A DNA stretch of 64,000 bases from Microbacterium sp. Leaf288 (GCF_001422925.1 NZ_LMNI01000012.1:62345-126344), one strand, 5' to 3'; counted from the first letter of the stretch, positions 39,578 to 48,498 are shown. Translations and numbers: made by a program. The notes: a model not told the origin generated them from the letters alone.

Positions 39578-40804
39578 TCACGGCGCGAACATCGCGGTGC
39601 GGGTCGCGGCGGTCTTCGCGAGCAGGTCCCGCTCCTCGCCCGCCGCCTGCGGATCACGCCCGGTGATCGCCCGTTGACGCGTCGCGGCGAGGGCCGTGGC
39701 ATCGGTGATGAAGGTCTTCATGAGCGCCGTGCGGTCCCCCCGCAGCGTCCGCGCCCACGCGAGGGCGGCCTTGCGCCCCGCCGAGGTCGCGAGCATGTCG
39801 ACCTCCTGCGGGGTGAACCAGCCGGCCGACGCGTACTCGCCGAGCCGGCGTCGCGTGAGCCGCGACTCCTCTCGCCGGAGCGCCACGACACCGAGGATGA
39901 ACCCGATGAAGAGCGGCACCTGCAGCGTCAGGTAGAGGAAGAAGAAGTCCCCGAACATGGCGGAGCCGTTCCAGAACGCGTGCAGCGCGATCGCGCCCGC
40001 CAGCCCGAGCAGCCCGGGGCCGATCGCCTGACCGGTCGACAGCCCGCGGCGCGCGGCGAGACCGAGCGCGAAGCCGGTGACGCTCGTGAACATGACATGG
40101 GCGAACGGCGACAGGATGCCGCGCAGGAAGAACGTCGTGGTGGTCTCGGTCGCACCGCCCTCGATGAAGCTCACGGCGAAGTACTGGATGTTCTCGGTGA
40201 ACGCGAAGCCGGCACCGACCAGCGCGCCGTAGACGATGCCGTCGATCGGGCCGTCGAACGCGCGCCGGGCGGTCGCGAAGATGAGGAAGACGCCGAGTCC
40301 CTTCGCGAACTCCTCGACGACCGGTGCCTGGACGACGGTCTGCAGCACCTCACGGGACCCGGTCGCCGGGCCGAACACCATCGACAGCAGCAGGTCGACG
40401 CCGAGCGCGATGCCGACGGCGGCGATCGCACCCCACGCGATCGCGAGGATGAGCAGTCCGCGGGGCTCGGGTTCCCAGCGGTCGACGATGCGCACCGCGA
40501 AGAGAACGCCGACGAGCGGCACCACCGCCAGCACCATCCCGATGAGCGACGCCGCCGGGCCGAGCGCGGTCAGGAAGTAGGCCACCAGCACGATCAGCAC
40601 GAGCACGAGGATGCCGATGATCCAGACCGACGCACCGCGTCCGCGATGCGACGCGGCGGCGGTCGGGATCTGCACGGGTGCGGGTGCGGATGACGGGGGC
40701 GTGATCGCCGCGGGGGCCGCGACGCGGGGCTGCGCGAGCGCGGAGGCGAACTCCGGCGGCGTGAGCGAGGGCCGGGGGCGGGAGGCACCGGGGTCGAGCG
40801 TCAT
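39578..40804 (-). CDS. PrsW-family intramembrane metalloprotease
   Basis: A 408-residue membrane protease. After a proline-rich cytoplasmic N-terminus (about 60 residues) come eight or so helices carrying the PrsW motifs VVEEFAKG (glutamates), GAGFAFTENIQY (E/N), SPFAHVMFTSVTG (His) and IALHAFWN (His). In Bacillus PrsW cleaves the anti-sigma factor RsiW; no anti-sigma gene is near here, so the target is unknown. ATG 40804 is six bases after a TAGGCT box (leaderless). A C-terminal soluble region of about 90 residues follows the last helix. Confidence 0.92.
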   Translation of the reverse strand: MTLDPGASRPRPSLTPPEFASALAQPRVAAPAAITPPSSAPAPVQIPTAAASHRGRGASVWIIGILVLVLIVLVAYFLTALGPAASLIGMVLAVVPLVGVLFAVRIVDRWEPEPRGLLILAIAWGAIAAVGIALGVDLLLSMVFGPATGSREVLQTVVQAPVVEEFAKGLGVFLIFATARRAFDGPIDGIVYGALVGAGFAFTENIQYFAVSFIEGGATETTTTFFLRGILSPFAHVMFTSVTGFALGLAARRGLSTGQAIGPGLLGLAGAIALHAFWNGSAMFGDFFFLYLTLQVPLFIGFILGVVALRREESRLTRRRLGEYASAGWFTPQEVDMLATSAGRKAALAWARTLRGDRTALMKTFITDATALAATRQRAITGRDPQAAGEERDLLAKTAATRTAMFAP

Positions 40805-40810
40805 GCGCAC

Positions 40811-40816
40811 AGCCTA
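40811..40816 (-). promoter_or_regulatory. -10 box TAGGCT of leaderless prsW-family gene
   Basis: Minus strand TAGGCT, six-base spacer GTGCGC, ATG at 40804. It is divergent from a second leaderless promoter 65 bases away. Confidence 0.55.
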
Positions 40817-40878
40817 TGGGTGCAGAACGCTCACCCGTCATCAGGGCTGTGGACGGCCCGCGCGCGCATCCCGGCGGC

Positions 40879-40884
40879 TAGGTT
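40879..40884 (+). promoter_or_regulatory. -10 box TAGGTT of leaderless FAH-family gene
   Basis: TAGGTT, GGGGGC spacer, ATG at 40891. Confidence 0.55.
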
Positions 40885-40890
40885 GGGGGC

Positions 40891-41754
40891 ATGCGCTTCG
40901 CCCATGTCGTGCCACCGGAGTCGGGCGAGCCGAGGCTCGCACTCGTCGATGGCGACGAGGTGGCGATCGTCGAGGAGCTGTTCGACGGAGCGCCCCGCGT
41001 GCTCGAGGAGCTCATCGCCGGTGGCGACGAGCTGCTCGCACGCGTGCGGGATGCCGCCGACCGTGGCACGCGGCATCCGATCGAGGGGCTGGGCTTCGCG
41101 TCCGCGGTGCTCGCGCCCCCGGTGATCCTCGCGATCGGCCTCAACTACGCCGCGCACTCGAGCGAGCTCGGGCTGAAGACGGACTCGACGCCGACGGTGT
41201 TCGTGCTCTGGCCGAACTCGCTCGCCGGGCACGACCACACCACGATCTGGCCGCGGTCCCTCAGCGAGTCCGTCGACTACGAGGCCGAGCTGGGCGTCAT
41301 CATCGGCACTCCCGCGAAGGACGTCTCCCCCGAGGACGCGCTCGACCACGTCTGGGGCTACACGGTGGTCAACGACATCACCGCGCGCGACATCCAGTAC
41401 TCCGAGGCGCAGTGGTCGCGCTGCAAGTCCTTCGACGGCTTCACGCCGACCGGTCCTTTCGTGATCACCGCCGACGAAGTGCCCGACCCGCAGGATCTCC
41501 ACATCTGGACGGTGCTCGACGGCACGACGCTGCAGGATGCGACCACGGGTCAGATGGTGCGCCCGGTCGCCACGCTCATCTCGCATCTGTCGAAGTCGGC
41601 CACGCTGCTGCCGGGGACGCTCATCTCGACGGGCAGCCCGGGCGGCGCCGGGTACTCGCGGGACCCGCAGGTGTTCCTGCGCGACCGCTCCACCGTCACC
41701 GTCGGGATCGACGGCATCGGCGCGCTCACCACGCACTGCCGCATCCTCGACTGA
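40891..41754 (+). CDS. Fumarylacetoacetate hydrolase family protein
   Basis: A 287-residue metal-dependent hydrolase/isomerase of aromatic or acylpyruvate catabolism. Metal ligands are visible in the block DYEAELGVIIG (Glu-x-Glu) and the downstream Asp in VVNDITARDIQ, with KSFDGFTPTGPF and STGSPGG completing the family pattern. The natural substrate (fumarylpyruvate, acylpyruvate or oxaloacetate) cannot be settled. Single leaderless gene, followed by a hairpin. Confidence 0.92.
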   Translation: MRFAHVVPPESGEPRLALVDGDEVAIVEELFDGAPRVLEELIAGGDELLARVRDAADRGTRHPIEGLGFASAVLAPPVILAIGLNYAAHSSELGLKTDSTPTVFVLWPNSLAGHDHTTIWPRSLSESVDYEAELGVIIGTPAKDVSPEDALDHVWGYTVVNDITARDIQYSEAQWSRCKSFDGFTPTGPFVITADEVPDPQDLHIWTVLDGTTLQDATTGQMVRPVATLISHLSKSATLLPGTLISTGSPGGAGYSRDPQVFLRDRSTVTVGIDGIGALTTHCRILD

Positions 41755-41810
41755 TTTCCTCCCGCGGCGCGGGTGTGGAGGCGGATCGCCGCTCCCGCCG
41801 CGTACGACGA

Positions 41811-41840
41811 ACGGCGGGCGCCCCGTGGGGCACCCGCCGT
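41811..41840. terminator. Bidirectional terminator, FAH gene / DUF4190 gene
   Basis: ACGGCGGG-c-GCCCC pairs with GGGGC-a-CCCGCCGT around GT, between convergent genes. Confidence 0.7.
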
Positions 41841-41853
41841 CTGCGATGTCAGG

Positions 41854-42390
41854 TCAATTCGAGACCGTGGCGCAGTCGACCGGCAGACCGCGGACCTCGA
41901 CGGTCCCGGTGAAGCCGGCCTCCTGGCACGCCTGCAGCACTTCCCCGGAGAAGGTCAGCAGCGGGAGCACGATCGCGAAAAACAGGATAATGCCGAGGAG
42001 CATCAGCACCGCCGAGATGATGATCGCGGCTACAGCCCAGCCGTTTTTGACGCCCGCCTTGCGGCTCTGCACGAGTGCCACGATGCCGAGGATGAGCGCC
42101 ACGAGCTGGACGAAGAACGACAGCACGAACGCGACGATGCCGAGCGTCTTGCCGGGCACCGGGCCGTCGGCCGGGGCGCCGTACGCGGCGGGCGGAGCCG
42201 AGCCGTACGCGGGCGAGGCGGCCGGGTAGGAGGGCGGAGCCGCCCCGTACTCGGGTCGAGGAGCCGGCGGCGGGTAGTCCGATGGTCCCGTGCCGGACGG
42301 GGCGTCGGCGGCGGGCGGCTGAGGCGCAGTGGGCTGCGACGCGGGCTGCTGCGGCGGCTCGGGTGCGGCCGGGTTCTGCGGATCGGTCAT
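41854..42390 (-). CDS. DUF4190 membrane protein with proline-rich N-terminus
   Basis: A 178-residue protein. Residues 1-85 are a Pro/Ala/Gln/Tyr-rich disordered region; then come two membrane helices (GIVAFVLSFFVQLVALILGIVAL and the helix after NGWAVAAII), the DUF4190 pattern, and a short C-terminal part with two cysteines (CQEAGFTGTVEV and VDCATVSN) likely to face the outside. The function is unknown for the family; proline-rich tails of this sort are common in actinobacterial envelope and division proteins. An AAAGG ribosome-binding site precedes the ATG. Confidence 0.85.
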   Translation of the reverse strand: MTDPQNPAAPEPPQQPASQPTAPQPPAADAPSGTGPSDYPPPAPRPEYGAAPPSYPAASPAYGSAPPAAYGAPADGPVPGKTLGIVAFVLSFFVQLVALILGIVALVQSRKAGVKNGWAVAAIIISAVLMLLGIILFFAIVLPLLTFSGEVLQACQEAGFTGTVEVRGLPVDCATVSN

Positions 42391-42452
42391 TTCTCGCCTT
42401 TCGTTCGAGTCTCCCTGACGTTATCGATCGGGAGCCGCCCGCGGCAACCGGC

Positions 42453-43934
42453 TCAGCGCGTGTCTGCCGGCGCCTCCTCGACGACGTCCTCGGGCGCCGC
42501 CACGACCGGGATCGCGGCGGTGATGGTTTCGAGTCCCGAAAGGCGGGCGGGCGAGAGCTGCTTGACGACTTCCTCGCGCGACATGAGGCCCGCCTCGACG
42601 ACGAGGTCGGCGACGCCGTGCCCGGTCAGCAGGGCGGTCTTGGCGAGGGCTGCGGCCGCCGCGTAGCCGATGAACGGGGTGAGTGCGGTGATCACGCCGA
42701 CGGACGAGCCGACCATCGCACCGAGCCGCTCGCGGTTCGCGGTGATGCCGTCGACGCAGTTGACACGCAGGGTGTACATCGCCTGACGCAGCCACGTGAT
42801 CGACTGGAAGATCGAGTGCGCGATGACGGGCTCGAACGCGTTCAGCTGCAGCTGCCCGCCCTCGACCGCCATCGTGACGGTGAGGTCGGCGCCTGCGACC
42901 GAGAACGCGACCTGGTTGACGACCTCGGGGATGACGGGGTTCACCTTGCCGGGCATGATGCTGGACCCCGCCTGCCGCGCGGGCAGGTTGATCTCGCCGA
43001 ATCCGGCCTGGGGGCCGGACGACAGCAGTCGCAAGTCGTTGCAGATCTTCGACAGCTTGATCGCGTTGCGCTTGAGCGACGCCGAGAACGACATGAACGA
43101 GCCGGTGTCGCTGGTCGCCTCGACCAGGTCGGAGGCGGTGTCGAGGTCGAGGCCCGAGATCTCGCGCAGGTGGCGCAGCACGGCCTTCGCGTACGCGGGA
43201 TGCGTCGTGATGCCGGTGCCGATCGCGGTCGCACCCATGTTGACCTCGTACAGGAGGTAGGCATTCTCGGTGAGGCGCTGGTGATCGTAGCCGAGTGTCG
43301 TGGCGAACCCGTGGAATTCCTGGCCGAGCGTCATCGGCACCGCGTCCTGCAGCTGGGTGCGGCCGACCTTCAGCACGTCGTGGAACTCGACCGCCTTCGC
43401 CAGGAACGCGCGGCGCAGCAGGTCGAGCTCCTCGAGCAGCGTCTTCAGGTCGAGACCCAGGCCCACCTTGATGGCGGTCGGATAGACGTCGTTCGTCGAC
43501 TGGCTGCGGTTGGTGTCGTCGATCGGCGACAGGAAGTCGTAGTCGCCCTTGGGGCGTCCGGCGAGCTCGAGCGCGATGTTGGTGATGACCTCGTTCGCGT
43601 TCATATTGGTCGACGTGCCGGCGCCGCCCTGGATCACGCCCACGACGAACTGGTCGTGGTAGTCGCCGTCGATGACCAGCTGCGAGGCACGGTCGATGAG
43701 GTCCGCCTTGGCGGGGTCGAGCACCCCGATCTCGCGATTCGCGCGGGCCGACGCCTGCTTCACCATCGCGAGCGCCCGCACCAGGTCGGGGTAGACCGAG
43801 ATCGGCCTCTTCGAGATCGGGAAGTTCTCGAGCGCGCGGGCGGTGTGGATGCCCCAATACGCGTCGGAGGGGATCTCCAGGGATCCCAGGGAGTCGGTCT
43901 CGATGCGGGTTCGCGTCATTGCGTCCAGAGCCAT
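42453..43934 (-). CDS. aspA: Aspartate ammonia-lyase
   Basis: A 493-residue enzyme splitting aspartate to fumarate and ammonia. The superfamily signature is GSSIMPGKVNPVIPEVVNQV (about residue 320), and RTQLQDAVPMTLGQEF, GGAGTSTNMNANEV and the SPIDDTNRSQSTNDV region favour aspartase over fumarase. A C-terminal tail of about 20 acidic residues is extra. ATG 43934 has a GAGGA ribosome-binding site. Fumarate formed here is a substrate class for DctA and its two-component system, encoded 32 kb away. A near-palindrome lies upstream of the promoter. Confidence 0.93.
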   Translation of the reverse strand: MALDAMTRTRIETDSLGSLEIPSDAYWGIHTARALENFPISKRPISVYPDLVRALAMVKQASARANREIGVLDPAKADLIDRASQLVIDGDYHDQFVVGVIQGGAGTSTNMNANEVITNIALELAGRPKGDYDFLSPIDDTNRSQSTNDVYPTAIKVGLGLDLKTLLEELDLLRRAFLAKAVEFHDVLKVGRTQLQDAVPMTLGQEFHGFATTLGYDHQRLTENAYLLYEVNMGATAIGTGITTHPAYAKAVLRHLREISGLDLDTASDLVEATSDTGSFMSFSASLKRNAIKLSKICNDLRLLSSGPQAGFGEINLPARQAGSSIMPGKVNPVIPEVVNQVAFSVAGADLTVTMAVEGGQLQLNAFEPVIAHSIFQSITWLRQAMYTLRVNCVDGITANRERLGAMVGSSVGVITALTPFIGYAAAAALAKTALLTGHGVADLVVEAGLMSREEVVKQLSPARLSGLETITAAIPVVAAPEDVVEEAPADTR

Positions 43935-43982
43935 GTGTTGCAGTCCTCGTGGGTCGTTCACAGCGGTGTGCGGGATGCTTCG

Positions 43983-43988
43983 AGCCTA
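43983..43988 (-). promoter_or_regulatory. -10 box TAGGCT of aspA
   Basis: TAGGCT on the minus strand about 50 bases before ATG 43934; the candidate operator at 44006-44031 lies at the -35 position. Confidence 0.4.
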
Positions 43989-44005
43989 CCCGCGGGGCCC
44001 GCCCA

Positions 44006-44031
44006 CCGGGTTGTACACGGCGTACACCCGG
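44006..44031. promoter_or_regulatory. 26-base near-palindrome upstream of aspA, candidate operator
   Basis: CCGGGT-TGTAC-ACGGC-GTACA-CCCGG, symmetric but for one extra base. It contains GTAC twice, 11 bases apart, and covers the expected -35 region of the aspA promoter, a typical repressor position. Confidence 0.45.
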
Positions 44032-44048
44032 CTCCGCCTCCACGTACA

Positions 44049-44085
44049 TGACGGCGGTCAGCATTCGGTGAGGAGACCGCCGTCA
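44049..44085 (-). terminator. Hairpin at the end of the phosphoesterase gene
   Basis: Perfect 11-base arms TGACGGCGGTC/GACCGCCGTCA with a 15-base loop; the stem begins at the stop codon of the phosphoesterase gene. Confidence 0.6.
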
Positions 44086-44994
44086 GCGGCGCTTGCGTGA
44101 GAACGCCTCGAGTCGCTCCTCTGGCGTGAGTCGCGACATCCGCTCGACCCATTCGGCGGAGAAGACATCGCCGGTCGGCGCGTCGACGACGGGCACGACG
44201 GCGTGGGTGATCGTGTCGTCGTAGACGTGCACGAGGTGGAACGACTGGCCGGCGTCCATGCCGTTGACGTCCGCCGCGGGGCGCGCCAGGTTCATCGTGT
44301 AGCAGGTGGCTGCAGCCACGCTCACCGGGACGCCCGCGAACGTGCCGCTCGTCGAGTAGTGCAGGTGGCCCGCGAGGATCGCGCGCACATCGGTGCCGGC
44401 GATCACGTCGGCGAGTCGCCCCTGTTCCCGAAGCTCGAGGATGTCGAACAGCGGCACGTGCGACGGCAGCGGCGGGTGGTGCAGCGCAAGGATCGTGCCC
44501 AGCGGCGCCGGCGTCGCGAGCTCACGGCGCAGCCACTCGAGCTGCCCGTGGTCGAGATCGCCGTGATGCCAGCCGGGCACCGTCGAGTCGAGACCGATCA
44601 GCCGCAGCCCGCCGAGATCCCATACGCCGGTCACGGGCTCCTCGGTCGGCTCCAGCCCGAGGAGGTCGCGCCGCAGCGCCGGGCGCTCGTCGTGGTTGCC
44701 GGCGACCCACACCACCGGGGCTCCCAGTCGCTCCGCCACCGGCCCCACCGCGGCGCGCAGAGCGGTGTACGCCTCGGGCTCGCCGAGATCCGTCAAGTCG
44801 CCGGTGAACACGATCGCGTCGGGACGGATGCCGGTGGCCTCTGCCGCCTCGAGCGTCCGGGCGAGGTTCGCCGCGGTGTCGAAACGGCCGCCGAGCGGCG
44901 CGTTGCCCGCGAGCAGGTGCGTGTCGCTCACGTGCAGCAGCGTGCGCCGCGCAGGCGGGTACTGACCGAACTGGACGGGTGCGGCGGTGGCCAT
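44083..44994 (-). CDS. Class III cyclic-nucleotide-type metallophosphoesterase
   Basis: A 303-residue calcineurin-like phosphoesterase of the CpdA/Rv0805 group. Metal-binding motifs occur in order: LHVSDTHL, VFTGDLTDLG, AGNHDER, LALHHPPLP and LAGHLHYSTSG. Such enzymes hydrolyse cAMP or other cyclic nucleotides and 2',3'-phosphates; the exact substrate is undetermined. ATG 44994 lies seven bases after a TAGACT -10 box, which rejects longer readings. The next gene upstream ends 10 bases away. Confidence 0.92.
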   Translation of the reverse strand: MATAAPVQFGQYPPARRTLLHVSDTHLLAGNAPLGGRFDTAANLARTLEAAEATGIRPDAIVFTGDLTDLGEPEAYTALRAAVGPVAERLGAPVVWVAGNHDERPALRRDLLGLEPTEEPVTGVWDLGGLRLIGLDSTVPGWHHGDLDHGQLEWLRRELATPAPLGTILALHHPPLPSHVPLFDILELREQGRLADVIAGTDVRAILAGHLHYSTSGTFAGVPVSVAAATCYTMNLARPAADVNGMDAGQSFHLVHVYDDTITHAVVPVVDAPTGDVFSAEWVERMSRLTPEERLEAFSRKRR

Positions 44995-45001
44995 GCGGCC
45001 G

Positions 45002-45007
45002 AGTCTA
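45002..45007 (-). promoter_or_regulatory. -10 box TAGACT of leaderless phosphoesterase gene
   Basis: Minus strand TAGACT, seven-base spacer, ATG at 44994. The box lies within the stop codon region of the preceding large regulator gene. Confidence 0.5.
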
Positions 45008-48000
45008 TTCGGGCAGCGCGGACGGAGCGCCCTTCGAGCAAGCGGGGTCATGTGGTCGGTCCGCGAAGACCTCCTGCCACTCTTCCTCGCTGAGGCCGCG
45101 CCCGGCGATCGCACAAGCCCGTTCGACCCAGATGTCAGGGTCGTCGGCGGAGACCCTCACGTGCCCGCCGTTAGGGAGAGCGTAGGTGAGGGCGCGCTCA
45201 TCCCTCAGGGAAGGCTGGCCGCTGAGATCCCGAATCACGCGGAACGACTCGGTCCAATCGTCCAGCGCCCAGGTGAACAGTGCTCCGTCCTTGCCTGCCG
45301 TCACAAGTTCGCCCGTCGAACGGAACGCCAGCGCCCGGACGATGCCGCGATGGCCGGCGAGGACCTCCAGCAGGTCGCCGGTGCGCGCTCGCCAGAGCCA
45401 CGCTCGGTCCCCCGAGGCGGTGGCGACGTCGGTGCCGTCGGGGCTGAATGCGCCGTCCACGACGTCGGCATCCATCTCGAGAAGACGGGACCGAGACGGA
45501 TCCGCGAGGTCGACGATGCGCGCCGCCTGGCGGCCCTCGCGCAGGAGAAGGGTCTGCCCGTCGGGGCTGACCGCGAGCAGACCGTCGCCTTCGATCTCGT
45601 CGAGGAGCGCGCCGTCCGCCGTATCGAAAACGGCGGTCGGGCCGAATCCGCTCGCGTACAGCCGCGTGCCATCGGCGGAGAACCGCACGCGTCCGAACGA
45701 GTTCGCCCAGCTCGGTGGTCCTGGGTTGGTCCCCGCCTGCGGGAGCCGGAGCAGCAGCGGCTCGTCCGGCGTGTCGACCCGCCAGACGGCGACGTTCGCA
45801 CCTTCCGCCATCCACGGGAGCGGCGCGATCATCGCCGCCAGCGACTCGTCGCGCGAGTACTCGATGTCGAGCACCTCCGAACCGAACACGGGAAACGTCA
45901 GCTCGCGAGCACTCCCGCGGCCGATGTCGAAAGTGCGGAGGTCGGGCGCCTCGCACCAGCCGCTGCCCCCGCAGTCGCCCTGCATCACGCTCAGCGCGAT
46001 CCCCCCGCCGGGTCCCTCGGCGGCGTCCAGGACGATCCCTCCCCCGACATCGGCGACGGCGATCGGGGCTCGCTCATCGAGGTCGATGACACCGGCGGTG
46101 ATCGTGTCGTCGATGACCAGCACAGTGGAGTCGTCGCGACCGAGCATCATCGTCTCGATGCCCATGTTGTCGCCCAGTCGCGTCACGCTCGCGATGCGCG
46201 GGCTGCGCTCCATGATGTCCAGGAGAGACCTGCGTGTCGCCGGCGCATCCCAGAGGCGGATCGCCTCCACCGCCATGAGGAGCGCGCGTTCGTACACGGG
46301 CTCCGCGGCGGCGAGAGCGGCGACCCGACGCGCATCGTCCATCACGGCCCGCTCGTTGGCCACCGACGTCTGCACCGCCGCGAGGGCCCCCGCCGCGAGC
46401 GCCACCACGGCGAGCGCGGCGGTCGCGCCGGCCAGCCAACGCAGGCGCCGGACGGAGCGTCGCTCCCGCTGCAGCTGATCCCGCGTGGCATCGAGATCAG
46501 CCGCATCTCGCTCGACCGAGGCGTCCAGGAACGCGACCTCGACCGGGGCGAGCACCGGCTGCGCCGACTCCCGCCACTGAACGGCGGCGCTCAGTCGGCC
46601 GCCACGGTAGAGCTCGCTGTCGGGTCGACTCATCTCCTCCCATGCGGTCGCTGCGGCGTTGAGATGACGCATGGTCCGCTGCCCCTCGACATCGTCGGCG
46701 AGCCACTCCTGCAGACGGGGCCATTCACGGGCGACAGCCTCGTGCGCCAGCTGGAAGGAGTCCTCGTCGCTGGTCACCAGGCGGGCATCCACCAACCGCT
46801 CGGCCACGCGCGCGTGAGACTCGTCGACCGCGACCGTCGCGCGGTCCACACGCTGACAGATGACTCCACCGCCGCGGGAAGGCTCCACGAGCCGGAGCAG
46901 GATGTCGCGTGCCAGTCCTGCGCCCTCGTGCGACAGATCAGCGAACATCTCCTCGGCCGTCTGCGCGACGGCGCCGTCGATCTCCCCCGACGCGTGGTAG
47001 CCGTCGATGCTCAGCACCCGTCCCTCGCGTCGCTGCCACACCTGGTACAGCGCGTGCGACAGAAGCGGCAGACTCCGCCCGTCCGCGTCACGCACCAGGA
47101 CTTCCACCAGCCCCGGCTCGAGGATGAGTCCTGCCTGCCGCGCGGGCTTCTCGATCGCTGCACGCAGACCGTCAGCCGAGAGCGGACCCAGCATCATCAG
47201 GTGAGACTGGATGAGCCCCGCGAAGCCGTGGTGGTCGGCGAGATCGCCCAGCCGGTCCGCGCGGATCACCATCACGAGCGGACCCTGGAACACCAGTCGG
47301 CCCATTTCCTCGAAGAACCGACGGGTCTGATCCCGATCGTCGATCGCGAACGCCTGCTCGCACTGGTCGACGATCAACAGCGACTCGCCGTCATGCCGCG
47401 TGAGCTCGCGCAGCACCTCGAGCGGACGCTCTCCGGGCGTGACGACCGTCACCCGCCTGCCGCGCGCCGCGTAGTGCGCTGCGATCCCGGCGCGGACGAA
47501 CGACGACTTTCCGACCCCCGACGACCCCGAGACGACCAGCACGGCGTGCCGTTCCAGCTCCTGAAGCGCGCGGTCGAGCTCGTCTTCACGCCCGAAATAG
47601 CGCTCCCCGTCGTCCGCGCCGGCGGGTGGGAGGCCGAAGTACGGACACTCCGCGCTCGCCGTGCGAAACGCGGCCGCCGACTGCAGTTCGGGGTCCTGCC
47701 GGAGGATCGCCTGCTCGAGCGTGGCGAGCTCGGCGCACGGGTCGAGGCCGAGCTCGGTCGCGAGCAGCTCGCGTCCACGACGGATCGTGGCGAGTGCGTC
47801 CGCCTGACGTCCCTGGCGATACTGCGCGAGCCCGAGGATCACCCAGCGGCGCTCCCGCATCGGCGATTCCGCGACACGGGCGCGCGCTTCGGCGGCCGCG
47901 TCGACCAGGTCACCCGACTGCAACCGCGCCTCCAGCAGAGATTCCTCCGCCGCAAGGCGGATCTCGTCCAGCCGATCGGACTCGATGCGCGCGGGCTCCC

Positions 48001-48409
48001 AATCCTGCAGCTCGGCGAACGGCTGTCCTCGCCAGAATCCGAGTGCCTCCGAGAGAGAGTGGGCCGCGCGATCCGGCTCATTCAACTCGAGCAGCCGCGA
48101 GCCGCGCTCGACGAGCCGCACGAATTGCGCGGCGTCGAGTTCGACCGCCGCGGGTGCGAGGGTGTACCCGGCCGCCGTCGTTGCGATCGCGGCTTTCGGC
48201 AGTTCTCTGCGCAGACGCATGATGCAGCCCGGGATCACCTTCGACCACGACGCGGGCAGCGCGTCACCCCACACCGCGGTCGCGATCGCCTCGACTGTGA
48301 CCGCTCTGCCGATCCGTGCGGCGAGTGCTCCCAGCACGAGACGATCACGAGGGGGGAGCGCGATCCGGCCTTCGTCGAGTGTCAACGCCCCCAGTACACG
48401 GAGGTCCAT
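45005..48409 (-). CDS. Large regulator: BTAD + STAND NTPase + membrane helix + WD40-like repeats
   Basis: A 1134-residue multidomain protein. Residues about 1-90: OmpR-like winged helix (DLRVLGALTLDEG); about 95-240: bacterial transcriptional activation domain (TPR-like, RGQPFAEL); about 270-560: STAND NTPase with Walker A VSGSSGVGKSS (near 300) and Walker B SLLIVDQCEQAF; about 656-680: one hydrophobic helix; about 700-1080: beta-propeller-like repeats (ISPDG-type strands such as AVSPDGQTLLL and AFSPDGTDVATAS); the WVERACAIAGR tail is typical. AfsR-type regulators resemble its N-terminal half. The helix would anchor a DNA-binding protein to the membrane, an odd design. Ligand and targets are unknown. 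Confidence 0.9.
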   Translation of the reverse strand: MDLRVLGALTLDEGRIALPPRDRLVLGALAARIGRAVTVEAIATAVWGDALPASWSKVIPGCIMRLRRELPKAAIATTAAGYTLAPAAVELDAAQFVRLVERGSRLLELNEPDRAAHSLSEALGFWRGQPFAELQDWEPARIESDRLDEIRLAAEESLLEARLQSGDLVDAAAEARARVAESPMRERRWVILGLAQYRQGRQADALATIRRGRELLATELGLDPCAELATLEQAILRQDPELQSAAAFRTASAECPYFGLPPAGADDGERYFGREDELDRALQELERHAVLVVSGSSGVGKSSFVRAGIAAHYAARGRRVTVVTPGERPLEVLRELTRHDGESLLIVDQCEQAFAIDDRDQTRRFFEEMGRLVFQGPLVMVIRADRLGDLADHHGFAGLIQSHLMMLGPLSADGLRAAIEKPARQAGLILEPGLVEVLVRDADGRSLPLLSHALYQVWQRREGRVLSIDGYHASGEIDGAVAQTAEEMFADLSHEGAGLARDILLRLVEPSRGGGVICQRVDRATVAVDESHARVAERLVDARLVTSDEDSFQLAHEAVAREWPRLQEWLADDVEGQRTMRHLNAAATAWEEMSRPDSELYRGGRLSAAVQWRESAQPVLAPVEVAFLDASVERDAADLDATRDQLQRERRSVRRLRWLAGATAALAVVALAAGALAAVQTSVANERAVMDDARRVAALAAAEPVYERALLMAVEAIRLWDAPATRRSLLDIMERSPRIASVTRLGDNMGIETMMLGRDDSTVLVIDDTITAGVIDLDERAPIAVADVGGGIVLDAAEGPGGGIALSVMQGDCGGSGWCEAPDLRTFDIGRGSARELTFPVFGSEVLDIEYSRDESLAAMIAPLPWMAEGANVAVWRVDTPDEPLLLRLPQAGTNPGPPSWANSFGRVRFSADGTRLYASGFGPTAVFDTADGALLDEIEGDGLLAVSPDGQTLLLREGRQAARIVDLADPSRSRLLEMDADVVDGAFSPDGTDVATASGDRAWLWRARTGDLLEVLAGHRGIVRALAFRSTGELVTAGKDGALFTWALDDWTESFRVIRDLSGQPSLRDERALTYALPNGGHVRVSADDPDIWVERACAIAGRGLSEEEWQEVFADRPHDPACSKGAPSALPE

Positions 48410-48415
48410 GACGAC

Positions 48416-48444
48416 ACTGTGAAACTCGCGCCGGTATCCGTCAA
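48416..48444 (-). promoter_or_regulatory. Promoter TTGACG-N17-CACAGT of the STAND regulator
   Basis: Minus strand: -35 TTGACG (48439-48444), 17-base spacer, -10 CACAGT (48416-48421), then six bases to ATG 48409, which suggests a leaderless mRNA. The palindrome pair lies 10 bases beyond the -35. Confidence 0.45.
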
Positions 48445-48450
48445 GGACCC

Positions 48451-48498
48451 CGATATCAGGCTGATACCCGCGCGAGCTCGACCGATATCAGATTGATA
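48451..48498. promoter_or_regulatory. Two palindromes, 32 bases apart (candidate activator sites)
   Basis: CGATATCAGGCTGATA at 48451-48466 and CGATATCAGATTGATA at 48483-48498: direct copies that are themselves palindromic (TATCAG-G-CTGATA; TATCA-GAT-TGATA). Their 32-base centre spacing is about three helical turns, so both face one side of the DNA, upstream of the -35. SARP/BTAD proteins bind direct repeats in this position, so the gene's own product is a plausible ligand. Confidence 0.55.

Noticed and set aside
44987-48496. An 1169-codon plus-strand frame opposite the STAND regulator
   Set aside because: It is antisense to a protein with clear Walker, BTAD and propeller motifs, and its own translation shows none.
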